Shown one piece after another: positions 42,058 to 51,544 of a DNA stretch of 64,000 nucleotides; positions within the stretch are counted from its first letter, which is position 1; each line of letters begins with the position of its first letter. The notes beneath the pieces are model-generated. The model was not told the origin of the DNA. It searched no databases and saw nothing but the letters and a program-made list of their open reading frames with translations. The DNA is from Variovorax sp. PBL-H6 (GTDB taxonomy: Bacteria; Pseudomonadota; Gammaproteobacteria; Burkholderiales; Burkholderiaceae_C). The position numbers were made by a program, and so were the translations under genes. The DNA lies in the NCBI RefSeq assembly GCF_901827155.1, contig NZ_LR594659.1, forward strand, positions 1,798,001-1,862,000. The letters are read 5' to 3'.

Positions 42058-42393
42058 ATGCGCGTGAAATCCTCTTTCCTGGCCATCGCGCTCGCGCTGG
42101 CGGCGCCCGCGATCGCCATGGCGCAGCCGGCAAGCCAGGTCGACGCCGCTGCCTGCAAGGCCGAGGAGGAGGCACTCGAGCAGGACATGGCCGTGGCCCG
42201 CTCGAGGGGCCAGATGCTGCGCCGGCGCGAACTTGCCGAGGCATTGACCGCACTGCAAGGCCGCTGCAAGACGCTGGCCCCGGCGCAGAGCCGCGCGGCG
42301 CGCATCGACAAGCTGGAGCAGGAAATCAGGGAACTGCGGCTCGAGCTCGACCGGGCCGAGGCGCAGCTTCGCGAGCTGACGCACGGCGGGTGA
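42058..42393 (+). CDS. DUF1090-family (YqjC-like) periplasmic protein
   Basis: A 111-residue protein with a signal peptide ending AIAMAQ (about residue 22). Conserved features are the Cys in AACKAEEEALEQDMAVARSRG, ALTALQGRCKTL and a C-terminal coiled coil (RIDKLEQEIRELRLELDRAEAQL). These match DUF1090 proteins such as YqjC, of unknown function. It ends 28 bp before the flgN stop, marking the edge of the flagellar block. Confidence 0.75.
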   Translation: MRVKSSFLAIALALAAPAIAMAQPASQVDAAACKAEEEALEQDMAVARSRGQMLRRRELAEALTALQGRCKTLAPAQSRAARIDKLEQEIRELRLELDRAEAQLRELTHGG

Positions 42394-42421
42394 AGAATTC
42401 GTGCGGGGGTCTGCCTGGGTG

Positions 42422-42880
42422 CTAGCCCAGGGCCAGCCGCGTCCCCGTCCCGCCGACAGCCTTCCGGATCCCGTCCGGCCCGTAGAAGGGCAGGGCCGCA
42501 GCCTGCAGGTAGTGCAGCGCGTTGCGCGTGAAGTCGAGATGGCCGTGGACCATGGCGCCATTGCGCCGGTTCCCGGCCTTGGCATGTTCGGCGAGCTGCA
42601 GCAGTGCGGCCCATGCCTCGAGCGCGGTGGTCCCGGCCGCCGCTGCTGCGGCATCGGCACCCGCACGCCCGGGTTCGAAGCCCATCGCCACTTGCACCGA
42701 TTCGCGGGCCTGGTCCAGCGCCGTCATGCGGTCGAGCAGGGCGGCCTTGCGTCCGGTCAGCGGCGCCAGGTCGGTGAAGAGGCCGTCCTGCATGCTCCGC
42801 TCCTCCTGCGCCAGCACGCCGAGGAACTCTTCGACGCAGGCCTTCTCGGCCAGCAGATGGGGCAGCAGCATGGCGGTCAT
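42422..42880 (-). CDS. flgN: flagellar export chaperone FlgN
   Basis: A 152-residue helical protein. LLAEKACVEEFLGVLAQEERSM at the N-terminus and LTGRKAALLDRMTALDQ are typical of FlgN, the export chaperone for the hook-filament junction proteins FlgK and FlgL. It lies 5 bp downstream of flgM and shares its FliA promoter. Sequence conservation in FlgN is low, so position is part of the evidence. Confidence 0.85.
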   Translation of the reverse strand: MTAMLLPHLLAEKACVEEFLGVLAQEERSMQDGLFTDLAPLTGRKAALLDRMTALDQARESVQVAMGFEPGRAGADAAAAAAGTTALEAWAALLQLAEHAKAGNRRNGAMVHGHLDFTRNALHYLQAAALPFYGPDGIRKAVGGTGTRLALG

Positions 42881-42885
42881 CTTTC

Positions 42886-43182
42886 TCAGCCCTCGTTCTT
42901 TCCGCTGAGCAGGTCGCGCACGTTCTTCAGGAGGCCGTCGGCGATGCGCTCGGGATGCACGGTGTACTCGCCGGCGAGGATGGCCTTGCGGATGTCCGCG
43001 ACGCGCGCCGCATCGAAGTCGGCGTTAGGCCCGCTCGGCAGGGAATGAACCTGGGCCGAGGACAGCTGTACGGCGTCCTTGGCCTGTTCGGCGGCATCGG
43101 CGCCAGCGGCCGGTTGGGCCTTGGCGCCCTTGGCCGTGCGGGAGATGGAAGTGGCCGAGGAGGCGGGTTGGTCGATTTTCAA
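42886..43182 (-). CDS. flgM: anti-sigma-28 factor FlgM
   Basis: A 98-residue protein. The N-terminus is polar and likely disordered; the C-terminal half has ADFDAARVADIRKAILAGEYTVHPERIADGLL, the helix set that binds and inhibits FliA. It is exported through the finished hook to release FliA. A near-consensus FliA promoter lies 27 bp upstream of its start, so FliA activates its own inhibitor. Confidence 0.93.
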   Translation of the reverse strand: MKIDQPASSATSISRTAKGAKAQPAAGADAAEQAKDAVQLSSAQVHSLPSGPNADFDAARVADIRKAILAGEYTVHPERIADGLLKNVRDLLSGKNEG

Positions 43183-43208
43183 GATGGTTCCTCAAAGGGC
43201 TGATCGCT

Positions 43209-43235
43209 TTATCGGCAGGCCGTCCCTTAACTTTA
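43209..43235 (-). promoter_or_regulatory. FliA (sigma-28) promoter of flgMN
   Basis: Read leftwards, TAAAGTTA (43235-43228), an 11-bp spacer and GCCGATAA (43216-43209) match the FliA consensus almost perfectly. It drives flgM and flgN. Confidence 0.9.
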
Positions 43236-43267
43236 GGGTCGATGCACGGGATGGCTTGTAACAGCCC

Positions 43268-43969
43268 TCATTGCGCAAGCCGGATCTGGCCTTCTTCGTC
43301 GGCCACCCCGCTGACCAGGCGGCCGTCGCGCGTCTTGGCCCGGACGAGGGCGCCGATCTCGGCGCGGCTCAGCGCGCGCGCTGCGGTGCTGACGGTGAAG
43401 CCGGCCCCCTCTGCGACCACCTGCACCGTCTGCCCCTGCTGGATCACGACCGTGCCGCGCAGCTGCTCGCGCCGCAGCGGCGCGCCGGGGGCGATGCGGT
43501 TGGCAGCCACCATGCCCTGGAGGTCGGCAGGGTCGACCAGGATCGACTTCGGAAGTGCCGTGAGGTCGCCGGTGCGCGCCGCCACGTCGGCGGCACCCAG
43601 CGGCCGGCCAGCCTCGATGGCGCGGGCGGCAACCAGGTAGCGGCCTTCGAGCGCGACGTGCGCCTGCACGTAGCGTGTCCACGGCCGCTCGCCCGGGCAG
43701 CGCAGGCCGACCGAGACGCGGCCCCAGGCGGAGGCGCCGTTCGGCAGGAAGGCTTCGAGCGCCTCGCAGGGCGGCAGGGGCGAGCCCGGCAGCCTCACGC
43801 GGATGCGGGCCTGGCCCGGCAGGCCTGCGGTCTGTGTCTTGAGCAATTGCTCCACCACGCGGCGCGCGTCGTTGTCTTCCTGCGGCGCAGCCAGGCTGGC
43901 GCCAGCGCCCAGCGCGGCGGCCAGAGCGACCGGCAGAAAGCAAAGGAAGAAGCGGGTCTTGTCCATCAT
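43268..43969 (-). CDS. flgA: flagellar P-ring assembly chaperone FlgA
   Basis: A 233-residue periplasmic protein with a signal peptide (FFLCFLPVALAAALGAGASLA, ending near residue 24). The C-terminal SAF-like domain has LVAARAIEAGRPLGAADVAARTGDL and PLRREQLRGTVVIQQGQTVQVVAEGAGFTVSTAARAL, diagnostic of FlgA. It helps FlgI polymerise into the P-ring. Two adjacent ATGs are possible (43969, 43966). It is divergent from flgB with 161 bp between. Confidence 0.92.
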   Translation of the reverse strand: MMDKTRFFLCFLPVALAAALGAGASLAAPQEDNDARRVVEQLLKTQTAGLPGQARIRVRLPGSPLPPCEALEAFLPNGASAWGRVSVGLRCPGERPWTRYVQAHVALEGRYLVAARAIEAGRPLGAADVAARTGDLTALPKSILVDPADLQGMVAANRIAPGAPLRREQLRGTVVIQQGQTVQVVAEGAGFTVSTAARALSRAEIGALVRAKTRDGRLVSGVADEEGQIRLAQ

Positions 43970-44130
43970 CGGTGGGTCAGATTCTAGGAACCGGGCGGCC
44001 AGGGCCAAGGAGCGAAGTGCACGCCAAATGCCCCTTTGTTCGGCCCATTGCAAACGCGGGTCGTGCCTAGACTCGCTTTCCATCTGTCGCCACGCCTTCC
44101 CCTGGCCGCGACGCCAACGATGGAGCTCCC

Positions 44131-44538
44131 ATGATCGACAAGCTGGATGCAGCGCTTCGGTTCAGCCGCGAGGCCCTGAACCTCCGGGCCCAGCGCCAGG
44201 AGGTGCTGGCCGCCAACATCGCCCACGCCGACACCCCCAACTACAAGGCGCGCGACTTCGACTTCGCGAGCCGGCTCAGCCAGGCGGTGGAGCAGGGCCG
44301 CGGCGGCGCTTCGGTGAGCATGGCCACCACCTCGGCGCGCCACCTGCAGGGCGAAGCTTCTGCGATGCCCGAAGCCGACCTGCTCTACCGCGTGCCGGCG
44401 CAGTCCAGCATCGACGGCAACACCGTCGAGATGGATGCCGAGCGCATCGCCTTCGCCGACAACGCGCTGCGCTACGAGGCCAACCTCACGGTGACGAGCG
44501 CAAAGATCAAGTCGCTGCTGGCGGCGGCGCAGCAGTAA
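44131..44538 (+). CDS. flgB: flagellar proximal rod protein FlgB
   Basis: A 135-residue rod protein. [31 protein letters not shown] is the N-terminal rod signature, and the C-terminal [19 protein letters not shown] helix completes the coiled pair. First gene of flgBCDEFGHIJ; GGAGCTCCC precedes the ATG. Confidence 0.95.
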   Translation: MIDKLDAALRFSREALNLRAQRQEVLAANIAHADTPNYKARDFDFASRLSQAVEQGRGGASVSMATTSARHLQGEASAMPEADLLYRVPAQSSIDGNTVEMDAERIAFADNALRYEANLTVTSAKIKSLLAAAQQ

Positions 44539-44548
44539 GGAGCCCGCG

Positions 44549-44965
44549 ATGCCATATCCGAGCGCCTCCATGAACATCTTCGACGTCGCGGGCTCCGCGA
44601 TGGCCGCGCAGTCGCAGCGCATGAACGTGACCGCGAGCAACCTGGCCAACGCCGAAAGCGTGGCCGGCCCCGATGGCCAGCCCTACCGTGCCAAGCAGGT
44701 CATGTTCGAAGTCGCGGCCTCCGGCCAGCAGGACATCGGCGGCGTGAAGGTCTCCGGCGTGGTCGAGGACAGCGCGCCCCCGAAGATGGTCTACGACCCC
44801 AAGAGCCCGCATGCCAATGCCCAGGGCTACGTGAGCATGCCCAACGTGAACGTGGTCGAGGAGATGACCAACATGATCTCCGCCTCGCGCAGCTACCAGG
44901 CCAACGTCGAGGTGCTCAACACCGCCAAGACGCTGATGCTGAAGACGCTGACGGTCGGCCAGTAA
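44549..44965 (+). CDS. flgC: flagellar proximal rod protein FlgC
   Basis: A 138-residue rod protein: [30 protein letters not shown] at the N-terminus and [37 protein letters not shown] at the C-terminus. It is 10 bp after flgB with GGAGCCC as ribosome binding site. ATG 44570 is an alternative start that would remove seven residues. Confidence 0.95.
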   Translation: MPYPSASMNIFDVAGSAMAAQSQRMNVTASNLANAESVAGPDGQPYRAKQVMFEVAASGQQDIGGVKVSGVVEDSAPPKMVYDPKSPHANAQGYVSMPNVNVVEEMTNMISASRSYQANVEVLNTAKTLMLKTLTVGQ

Positions 44966-44989
44966 CCCTTCGACAACAAGCAAGCCCCC

Positions 44990-45673
44990 ATGGCCATCAA
45001 CGACGCCCTCTCTTCCCTCAACGCAGCCAGTGCCAGCACCCAGAGCAGCAGCACGGTGGGCGGCTCCGACAGCGAACAGCGCTTCCTCAAGCTGCTGGTG
45101 ACGCAGCTCAACAACCAGGACCCGCTCAACCCCATGGAGAACGCGGAGCTCACCTCGCAGCTCGCGCAGATGAGCACGGTCAGCGGCATCGAGAAGCTCA
45201 ACAGCACGCTGTCGGGCCTGGTCAACCAGACCGGCTCCAACCAGGTGCTGCAGGCCGCCTCGCTAATTGGCTACAACGTGCTGTCGCCCGGCAACCAGAT
45301 CGGGACCTCCGCGCCCAAGGACGGCGAAGAGCCTGCGCCCGTGCCCTTCGCGGTGCAGCTGCCCGGCACGGCCGGCGACGTGCAGGTCAAGATCGTCGAC
45401 GCTGCGGGCCACACGGTGCGCACCCTCGAGCTGGGCTCCCTGACGGAGGGCGTCAACGCCGTCACCTGGGACGGCAAGGCCGACGACGGCTCCGCGGTGC
45501 CGGGCGGCAACTACAGCTTCTCGGTGGTCGCCACGAACGACGGCACCAACGTCGAAGCCACCGCGCTCACCTTCGCGCAGGTCGCGGCCGTCAAGCAGGG
45601 CACGAACGGGGTCACGCTGGAGCTGGCCAACGGCCGCAGCATCAGCCTCGACGACGTCCGCATGTACCTCTGA
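44990..45673 (+). CDS. flgD: flagellar hook scaffold protein FlgD
   Basis: A 227-residue hook-capping protein. LKLLVTQLNNQDPLNPMENAELTSQLAQMSTVSGIEKLN is the conserved FlgD N-terminal region. The C-terminal part carries an FLIG/Ig-like domain with VTWDGKADDGSAVPGGNYSFSV, a motif shared by hook caps. It caps the growing hook and guides FlgE assembly. Confidence 0.95.
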   Translation: MAINDALSSLNAASASTQSSSTVGGSDSEQRFLKLLVTQLNNQDPLNPMENAELTSQLAQMSTVSGIEKLNSTLSGLVNQTGSNQVLQAASLIGYNVLSPGNQIGTSAPKDGEEPAPVPFAVQLPGTAGDVQVKIVDAAGHTVRTLELGSLTEGVNAVTWDGKADDGSAVPGGNYSFSVVATNDGTNVEATALTFAQVAAVKQGTNGVTLELANGRSISLDDVRMYL

Positions 45674-45744
45674 ACTCTTCTCTCCCGGGCCTCTCGCGTG
45701 GACGCAGGGGCCGCTTCATCCACGCATAGCAACAAGGATCGATC

Positions 45745-46956
45745 ATGAGTTTCTCCCAGGGCATCAGCGGCCTGAACGTCGCCGCCGCCAACCTCGACGT
45801 CATCGGCAACAACATCGCCAACTCGGGCACCGTGGGCTACAAGTCGGCGGCCGCCACCTTCCAGGACATCTACGCCGGTTCGCGCATCGGGCTCGGCGCC
45901 TCGGTCTCGGGCGTGGTGCAGAACTTCACGCAGGGCGTCACGCAGACCAGCAGCCGCCCGCTCGATGTGGCCATCCTCAACGGCGACGGCTTCTTCCGCC
46001 TCTCCAGCCCCAGCGGCGAGGTGATGTACTCGCGCAACGGCCAGTTCACCCGCGACAAGGAAGGCTACATCGTCAACAGCCAGGGCCTGCGCCTGACCGG
46101 CTATGGCGTGACGGCAGCCGGCGGCCTCTCCGGCGGCACGCCCACCGCGCTGCAGGTGCAGACCACCTCGATGAACCCGAACGCGACCACCGGCGTGCAA
46201 GCCGAGTTCAATCTCGACTCGCGCCTCCCTGTGCCCGCGAAGACGCCTTTCGATGCCACCGACTCAGGCACCTTCAACTACTCCAACTCCATCGGCCCGG
46301 TCTATGACTCGCTGGGCAACCCGCACGAGCTCACCGCCTATTTCGTGAAGACCGGCGCCAACGCCTGGGCTGTCCACGCGCAGGCCGACGGCGCGCCGAT
46401 CGGCGCCGGCGCCATCACCAACCTGACCTTCGACACCAACGGCAACCTCACGGCTCCGGCCGGCGGCACCTTCAACATCGCGGGCCTGAACTTCGGCAAC
46501 GGCTCGGCCGCGGTGAACATGGCGGTGGACCTCTCGGGCACCACGCAGTTCGGCAATGCCAACGGCATGACCAAGCTCAGCCAGGACGGCTACACCTCCG
46601 GCACGCTGACTGCCTTCTCGATCAATCCCGACGGCACTATCACCGGCAAGTTCTCGAACGAGCAGACCAAGCTGATGGGCCAGGTGGTGCTGTCCAGCTT
46701 CGCCAACCCCAATGGCCTGGAGCCCAAGGGCGGCAACGCCTGGGCCGAGACGCAGGCCTCGGGCCCCGCGCTCACCGGCACGCCGGGCGAGGGCACCAAG
46801 CAGGGCTCGCTCGAATCGGGCGCGCTCGAGGCCTCCAACGTGGACCTCACCTCCGAGCTGGTGAACCTGATCGTCGCGCAGCGCAGCTACCAGGCCAATG
46901 CGCAGACGGTGAAGACGCAGGACCAGGTGGTCCAGACGCTCATCAACATCCGCTGA
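45745..46956 (+). CDS. flgE: flagellar hook protein FlgE
   Basis: A 403-residue hook subunit. It has the N-terminal GISGLNVAAANLDVIGNNIANSGTVGYKS rod/hook signature and C-terminal GALEASNVDLTSELVNLIVAQRSYQANAQTVKTQDQVVQTLINIR. The middle is the variable D1/D2 hook domain. Length is normal for a betaproteobacterial hook protein. AAGGATCG precedes the ATG. Confidence 0.96.
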   Translation: MSFSQGISGLNVAAANLDVIGNNIANSGTVGYKSAAATFQDIYAGSRIGLGASVSGVVQNFTQGVTQTSSRPLDVAILNGDGFFRLSSPSGEVMYSRNGQFTRDKEGYIVNSQGLRLTGYGVTAAGGLSGGTPTALQVQTTSMNPNATTGVQAEFNLDSRLPVPAKTPFDATDSGTFNYSNSIGPVYDSLGNPHELTAYFVKTGANAWAVHAQADGAPIGAGAITNLTFDTNGNLTAPAGGTFNIAGLNFGNGSAAVNMAVDLSGTTQFGNANGMTKLSQDGYTSGTLTAFSINPDGTITGKFSNEQTKLMGQVVLSSFANPNGLEPKGGNAWAETQASGPALTGTPGEGTKQGSLESGALEASNVDLTSELVNLIVAQRSYQANAQTVKTQDQVVQTLINIR

Positions 46957-46978
46957 GCGGCCACAGGAGTAGCACTCA

Positions 46979-47722
46979 GTGGACCGCATGCTCTATGTCG
47001 CCATGAGCGGCGCCAAGCAGGCCATGGAACAGCAGGCCTCGGTCGCCAACAACATGGCGAACGTCTCGACGCCGGGCTTTCGCGCGCAGGTGAACAGCTT
47101 CCGGGCAGTGCCGGTGGTGGGCCAGGAGCCGACCACGCGCGCCTTCGTGGTCGCCACCACGCCGGGCGCCGACTTCAGCCCCGGCCCGCTGACGCAGACC
47201 GGCCGCGACCTCGACGTCGCGGTGCACGGCGGCGGTTGGCTGGTCGTGCAGACGCCCGACGGCGGCGAGGCCTACACCCGCGTGGGCAACCTGCAGGTCG
47301 GTGCCGACGGCCAGCTGCTGACCATGGGCGCACGCCCGGTGGTGGGCGAGGGCGGCGCGCTGGTGGTGCCGCCGGGCTCCACAGTGCAGATCGCCGCCAA
47401 CGGCGCGATCACCGCGCGCGGCGCCGGCGATCCGCTGGTGGGCGTGGCCGAGGTCGGCCGCCTCAAGCTGGTCAACCCGCCGACCGCCGACCTGGTGCGC
47501 GGCGACGACGGCCTCTTCCGCATGCGCGAGGGCCTGCCGCCGGCCGAGGCCGACGCGGCCGTGACCGTTGCCAGCGGCGCGGTCGAGGGCAGCAACGTCA
47601 ACCCGGTCGAGGCCATGGTTTCCATGATCGCCCAGGCCCGCAGCTTCGAGATGCAGATGAAGTCGATGCAGACCGCGAACGAGAACGCGCAGTCGGCCAA
47701 CAAGCTGCTCGCGTACGGCTGA
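46979..47722 (+). CDS. flgF: flagellar proximal rod protein FlgF
   Basis: A 247-residue rod protein: [33 protein letters not shown] and C-terminal [43 protein letters not shown] 46979 was chosen because AGGAG at 46965-46969 is correctly spaced from it; ATG 46988 would be too far. Confidence 0.95.
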   Translation: MDRMLYVAMSGAKQAMEQQASVANNMANVSTPGFRAQVNSFRAVPVVGQEPTTRAFVVATTPGADFSPGPLTQTGRDLDVAVHGGGWLVVQTPDGGEAYTRVGNLQVGADGQLLTMGARPVVGEGGALVVPPGSTVQIAANGAITARGAGDPLVGVAEVGRLKLVNPPTADLVRGDDGLFRMREGLPPAEADAAVTVASGAVEGSNVNPVEAMVSMIAQARSFEMQMKSMQTANENAQSANKLLAYG

Positions 47723-47759
47723 TCCCCATTCAAAGCAAAAGCACGAAGGACCCATCGCC

Positions 47760-48542
47760 ATGATGCGCTCGCTCTATATCGCCAAGACCGGCCTCGATGC
47801 CCAGCAGACCCAGCTGGACGTGGTCTCCAACAACCTGGCCAACGTCGGCACCTCCGGCTTCAAGCGCAGCCGCGCGGTGTTCGAGGACCTGATGTACCAG
47901 AACCTGCGACAGGTCGGCGGCCAGACCTCCGACCAGACGCGCCTGCCCTCGGGCCTGCAGGTGGGCACCGGCGTGCACGTGGTCGCGACCGAGCGCATCC
48001 ACGCGCAGGGCAACATGACCAAGACCGACAACCCGAAGGACGTGGCGATCAACGGCGCCGGCTTCTTCCAGGTGCTGATGCCCGACGGCACCACGTCGTA
48101 CACGCGCGACGGCTCCTTCCAGACCGACCGCGACGGCCAGCTGGTGACCGCCAGCGGCTTCCCGGTGCAGCCGGCCATCACCATTCCCCAGAACGCCACC
48201 AGCCTCACCATCGGCCGCGACGGCATGGTCTCGGTCACGCAAGCCGGCAGCACCGCGACCGTGCAGGTCGGGCAGCTGCAGCTCGCCACCTTCCTCAACC
48301 CCGCCGGCCTGCAGAGCCAGGGCGAGAACCTCTATGCCGAGACGGATTCGTCCGGCGCGCCCAACCAGCTGAACCCGGGCCTCGAGGGCGCCGGCATCCT
48401 GAGCCAGGGCTACGTCGAGGCTTCCAACGTCAACGTGGTGGAAGAGCTGGTCAACATGATCGCGACCCAGCGCGCCTACGAGATCAACAGCAAGGCGGTG
48501 CAGACCTCCGACCAGATGCTGCAAAGGCTCGCCCAGCTGTGA
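47760..48542 (+). CDS. flgG: flagellar distal rod protein FlgG
   Basis: A 260-residue distal rod protein: [44 protein letters not shown] and C-terminal [44 protein letters not shown]. Length equals the E. coli protein. Two tandem ATGs; the first was used. Overlaps flgH by GTGA. Confidence 0.97.
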   Translation: MMRSLYIAKTGLDAQQTQLDVVSNNLANVGTSGFKRSRAVFEDLMYQNLRQVGGQTSDQTRLPSGLQVGTGVHVVATERIHAQGNMTKTDNPKDVAINGAGFFQVLMPDGTTSYTRDGSFQTDRDGQLVTASGFPVQPAITIPQNATSLTIGRDGMVSVTQAGSTATVQVGQLQLATFLNPAGLQSQGENLYAETDSSGAPNQLNPGLEGAGILSQGYVEASNVNVVEELVNMIATQRAYEINSKAVQTSDQMLQRLAQL

Positions 48543-49231
48543 TCGACCGCGCACGCCTTCATCGTTTCGGCGCCGGCGCGCTGGCGGCCCTGCTGGCCGC
48601 CGGCTGCGCGCAGGTTCCGCGCGAGCCGCTGGTGCACCAGCCGATGACGGCGCGCGCCAACACGTACGCGCCGCTGCCGGCGCCGCGCGCCACCGGCGCC
48701 ATCTTCCGCGACGGGCCAAGGGCCAATGCACTGTTCGAGGACCGCCGGCCGCGCAATGTCGGCGACATCCTGACGATCGTCATCAGCGAGAAGGTCAACG
48801 CCAGCAAGAACTCGGGCGCCAATGCCAGCCGCAACGGCAGCCTCAGCGCCGCGTTCCCGACCATCCCCAAGCTGCTGGGCGGGCTGCTGGACAACCAGGA
48901 CGCCAAGCTCTCGGGCAACAACGTCCTCACGGCCAAGGGCGGCGCCAACGCCAACAACACCTTCAACGGCGTGATCACCGTCACCGTCGTGGACGTGATG
49001 CCCAACGGCAACCTGCTGGTGTCCGGCGAGAAGCAGATGGGCATCAACCAGGGCACCGAGTTCATCCGCTTCTCGGGCGTGGTGAATCCGCGCACCGTCT
49101 CGGGCAGCAACACCGTGCCTTCCACGCTGGTGGCCGATGCGCGCATCGAGTACACGGCCAAGGGCTACATCGACGAGGCACAGCACATGGGCTGGATGCA
49201 GCGCTTCTTCCTGAATGTCATGCCGTTCTGA
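48539..49231 (+). CDS. flgH: flagellar L-ring lipoprotein FlgH
   Basis: A 230-residue lipoprotein with lipobox LLAAGC (Cys at about residue 23). Conserved FlgH segments include [29 protein letters not shown] and [32 protein letters not shown]. It forms the outer-membrane L-ring. The start is GTG 48539, overlapping the flgG stop. Confidence 0.95.
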   Translation: MIDRARLHRFGAGALAALLAAGCAQVPREPLVHQPMTARANTYAPLPAPRATGAIFRDGPRANALFEDRRPRNVGDILTIVISEKVNASKNSGANASRNGSLSAAFPTIPKLLGGLLDNQDAKLSGNNVLTAKGGANANNTFNGVITVTVVDVMPNGNLLVSGEKQMGINQGTEFIRFSGVVNPRTVSGSNTVPSTLVADARIEYTAKGYIDEAQHMGWMQRFFLNVMPF

Positions 49232-49232
49232 T

Positions 49233-49290
49233 GGCTCACCAGGGGCGACACCCGCGGCCCGGCAAAGCCGGTTGCGCGGTGTCCCCCGAA
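49233..49290 (-). repeat. dispersed intergenic repeat, half copy C
   Basis: Between flgH and flgI. Read in reverse it gives GGGGGACACCGCGCAACCGG, then CTTTGCCGGGCCGCGGGTGT, matching the first half of copy A with few changes. It contains the CCGGCAAAGCCGG hairpin. Confidence 0.7.
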
Positions 49291-49331
49291 CGCGGCCGTT
49301 CCGGTGCCGCACTGAAAGAGAGAGTTTGTTT

Positions 49332-50435
49332 ATGAGCTTGTTGCGATATTTGATGACCGGGATTGCAGCGCTGTGCGTGTCGACGTTTCCCGCCCATGCC
49401 GAGCGCATCAAGGAACTGGCCAGCATCCAGGGCGTGCGTGACAACCCGCTGATCGGCTACGGCCTGATGGTGGGCCTCGACGGCACGGGCGACCAGACCA
49501 TGCAGACGCCCTTCACCACGCAGAGCCTGAACAACATGCTGCAGCAGCTGGGCATCAGCATCCCGGCCGGCGTGAACATGCAGCTCAAGAACGTGGCGGC
49601 GGTGATGGTCACGGCCACGCTGCCGTCCTTCGCCCGGCCGGGCCAGACCATCGACGTCACCGTGTCCTCCATGGGCAACGCCAAGAGCCTGCGCGGCGGC
49701 ACGCTGCTGATGACACCGCTCAAGGGCGTGGATGGCGCCACCTACGCGATCGCGCAGGGCAACATGGTGGTCGGCGGCGCCGGTGCCTCGGCCAACGGCA
49801 GCAAGGTGCAGATCAACCAGCTGAGCTCGGGCCGCATCCCCGGCGGCGCGCTGGTCGAGCGCACGGTAGAAGCGCCGGTAGGCGGGGAGGGCACCTTCTC
49901 GCTCGAGCTCAACCGCTCCGACTTCGGCACCGCGCAGCGCGTGGTCGAAGCCATCAACCGCCAGCTCGGCCCCGGCATCGCCGATGCGGCAGACGCCCGC
50001 ATGATCCGCGTGCGTGCGCCAGAAGCGCAGGAGCGCGTCGCCTTTCTCGCCCGCCTGGAGAACATCGAGGTCACGCCGATGCAGGCGGTCGCGCGCGTGG
50101 TGATCAACGCGCGCACGGGCTCGGTGGTGATGAACCAGGCGGTGCGCGTCAATGACTGCGCAGTGGCGCACGGCAACCTCTCGGTGGTCATCAACACCGA
50201 GCCGGTGATCAGCCAGCCCGGGCCCCTCTCGGGCGGCTCCACCGTCGTTGCGCAGACCTCGCAGATCTCGGTCTCGCAGGGCGGCGGCGCGCTGCAGATG
50301 GTGCGTGGCGGAGCCTCGCTCTCGGACGTGATCAAGGGCCTGAACAGCCTGGGCGCCAATCCGCAGGACCTGGTCTCCATCCTGCAGGCGATGAAGAGCG
50401 CAGGCGCGCTGCGCGCCGAGCTCGAGGTCATCTAA
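49332..50435 (+). CDS. flgI: flagellar P-ring protein FlgI
   Basis: A 367-residue periplasmic protein with signal peptide cleaved after FPAHA (residue 23). [33 protein letters not shown] and [36 protein letters not shown] are diagnostic. It forms the P-ring, with FlgA as chaperone. The start at 49332 gives the signal peptide; a longer frame upstream lies in the repeat. AAAGAGAGAG precedes it. Confidence 0.96.
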   Translation: MSLLRYLMTGIAALCVSTFPAHAERIKELASIQGVRDNPLIGYGLMVGLDGTGDQTMQTPFTTQSLNNMLQQLGISIPAGVNMQLKNVAAVMVTATLPSFARPGQTIDVTVSSMGNAKSLRGGTLLMTPLKGVDGATYAIAQGNMVVGGAGASANGSKVQINQLSSGRIPGGALVERTVEAPVGGEGTFSLELNRSDFGTAQRVVEAINRQLGPGIADAADARMIRVRAPEAQERVAFLARLENIEVTPMQAVARVVINARTGSVVMNQAVRVNDCAVAHGNLSVVINTEPVISQPGPLSGGSTVVAQTSQISVSQGGGALQMVRGGASLSDVIKGLNSLGANPQDLVSILQAMKSAGALRAELEVI

Positions 50436-50440
50436 GTAGC

Positions 50441-51424
50441 ATGGCGATGACCACCGACAACCGCAGCGCCGCGCTCGACCAGCGCTTCGCGCTCGACGTG
50501 CAGGGCGTCGACGCGCTGCGGCGCACCGTGCGCAGTTCGCCCGAGGAGGGGCTGAAGCAGGTGTCGCGGCAGTTCGAGGCGCTGTTCATGAACATGGTGC
50601 TCAAGAGCATGCGCCAGGCGGTGCCGCAGAGCGGCCTGCTCGACAGCCAGAACGAGAAGCTCTACCTCTCGATGTTCGACCAGCAGCTCACGCAGAACCT
50701 CTCGGGGCGCGGCGTGGGGTTGGCCGAGGCGATGCTCGCGCAGCTGAGCCGCGGGCTTCCATCGGCCGTGCCGGAGGGCGATGGCGATGCGCAGGGCATG
50801 TCGCTTGCGCCGCCGGGCGGCTTCGCGATCAAGCCCCAGGCGGGCATTCCGCTGGGCTCTTCGCCGACGCCGGCCACGACGCCGGCCACGGTGCCGACGC
50901 CGCGGCGTTCCGCGGACCTGAGCCTGTACCAGAGCAACGTCGAGCGCCCGCCCGCCACGGTGGATTCGCTGCAGGGCAAGGTCGATGCCTTCGTCGACCG
51001 CATGGGCGCGTCGGCGCAGGCTGCGAGCGAAGCCAGCGGTGTGCCCGCCCCGCTGATCCTGGCTCAGGCTGCGCTCGAATCAGGCTGGGGCAAGCGCGAG
51101 ATCCGCGCCGACGACGGTACGCAGAGCTACAACCTGTTCGGCATCAAGGCCGATCGCGGCTGGAAGGGCCCGACGGTCGAGACCACCACCACCGAGTACG
51201 TCGATGGCGAGCCGCAGAAGGTGCGCGCGAAGTTCCGCGCTTACGGCTCCTACGAGGAAGCCTTCACCGACTATGCGAAGTTCATCACGCGCAATCCGCG
51301 CTACGCCAACGTGCTGGCCACCGACGACCCGGCCGCGGCCGCGCACGGGCTGCAGAAGGCGGGCTACGCGACCGATCCGCAGTACGGGAACAAGCTCGTT
51401 CGCATCATGCAGAAGTTCACCTAA
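50441..51424 (+). CDS. flgJ: flagellar muramidase FlgJ
   Basis: A 327-residue two-domain protein. The N-terminal rod-binding domain has VSRQFEALFMNMVLKSMRQAVPQSGLLDS; after a Pro/Thr linker the C-terminal glucosaminidase domain has AQAALESGWGKREI (catalytic Glu) and YNLFGIKADRGWKG. It cuts peptidoglycan so that the rod can pass. The full dual-domain form, as in other beta- and gammaproteobacteria, starts 5 bp after flgI. Confidence 0.96.
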   Translation: MAMTTDNRSAALDQRFALDVQGVDALRRTVRSSPEEGLKQVSRQFEALFMNMVLKSMRQAVPQSGLLDSQNEKLYLSMFDQQLTQNLSGRGVGLAEAMLAQLSRGLPSAVPEGDGDAQGMSLAPPGGFAIKPQAGIPLGSSPTPATTPATVPTPRRSADLSLYQSNVERPPATVDSLQGKVDAFVDRMGASAQAASEASGVPAPLILAQAALESGWGKREIRADDGTQSYNLFGIKADRGWKGPTVETTTTEYVDGEPQKVRAKFRAYGSYEEAFTDYAKFITRNPRYANVLATDDPAAAAHGLQKAGYATDPQYGNKLVRIMQKFT

Positions 51425-51430
51425 GGATGT

Positions 51431-51516
51431 TGCTCTCCCCCAGGTTGGCTCACTTCGTGTAGCCGCCCACCCCCTCACCGGGGCCAACACCAGCGGGCCT
51501 GGCTTTGCCGGCCGAG
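51431..51516 (-). repeat. dispersed intergenic repeat, copy D
   Basis: Between flgJ and the first chemoreceptor gene. In reverse it reads GCCCGCTGGTGTTGGCCCCG, then GTGAGGGGGTGGGCGGCTAC, then ACGAAGTGAGCCAACCTGGG, almost identical to the second two-thirds of copy A over more than 60 bp. A GGCAAAGCC hairpin is at its other end. Confidence 0.8.
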
Positions 51517-51544
51517 TTTTTTGCAGGACAAGGAGGATAGTGAG

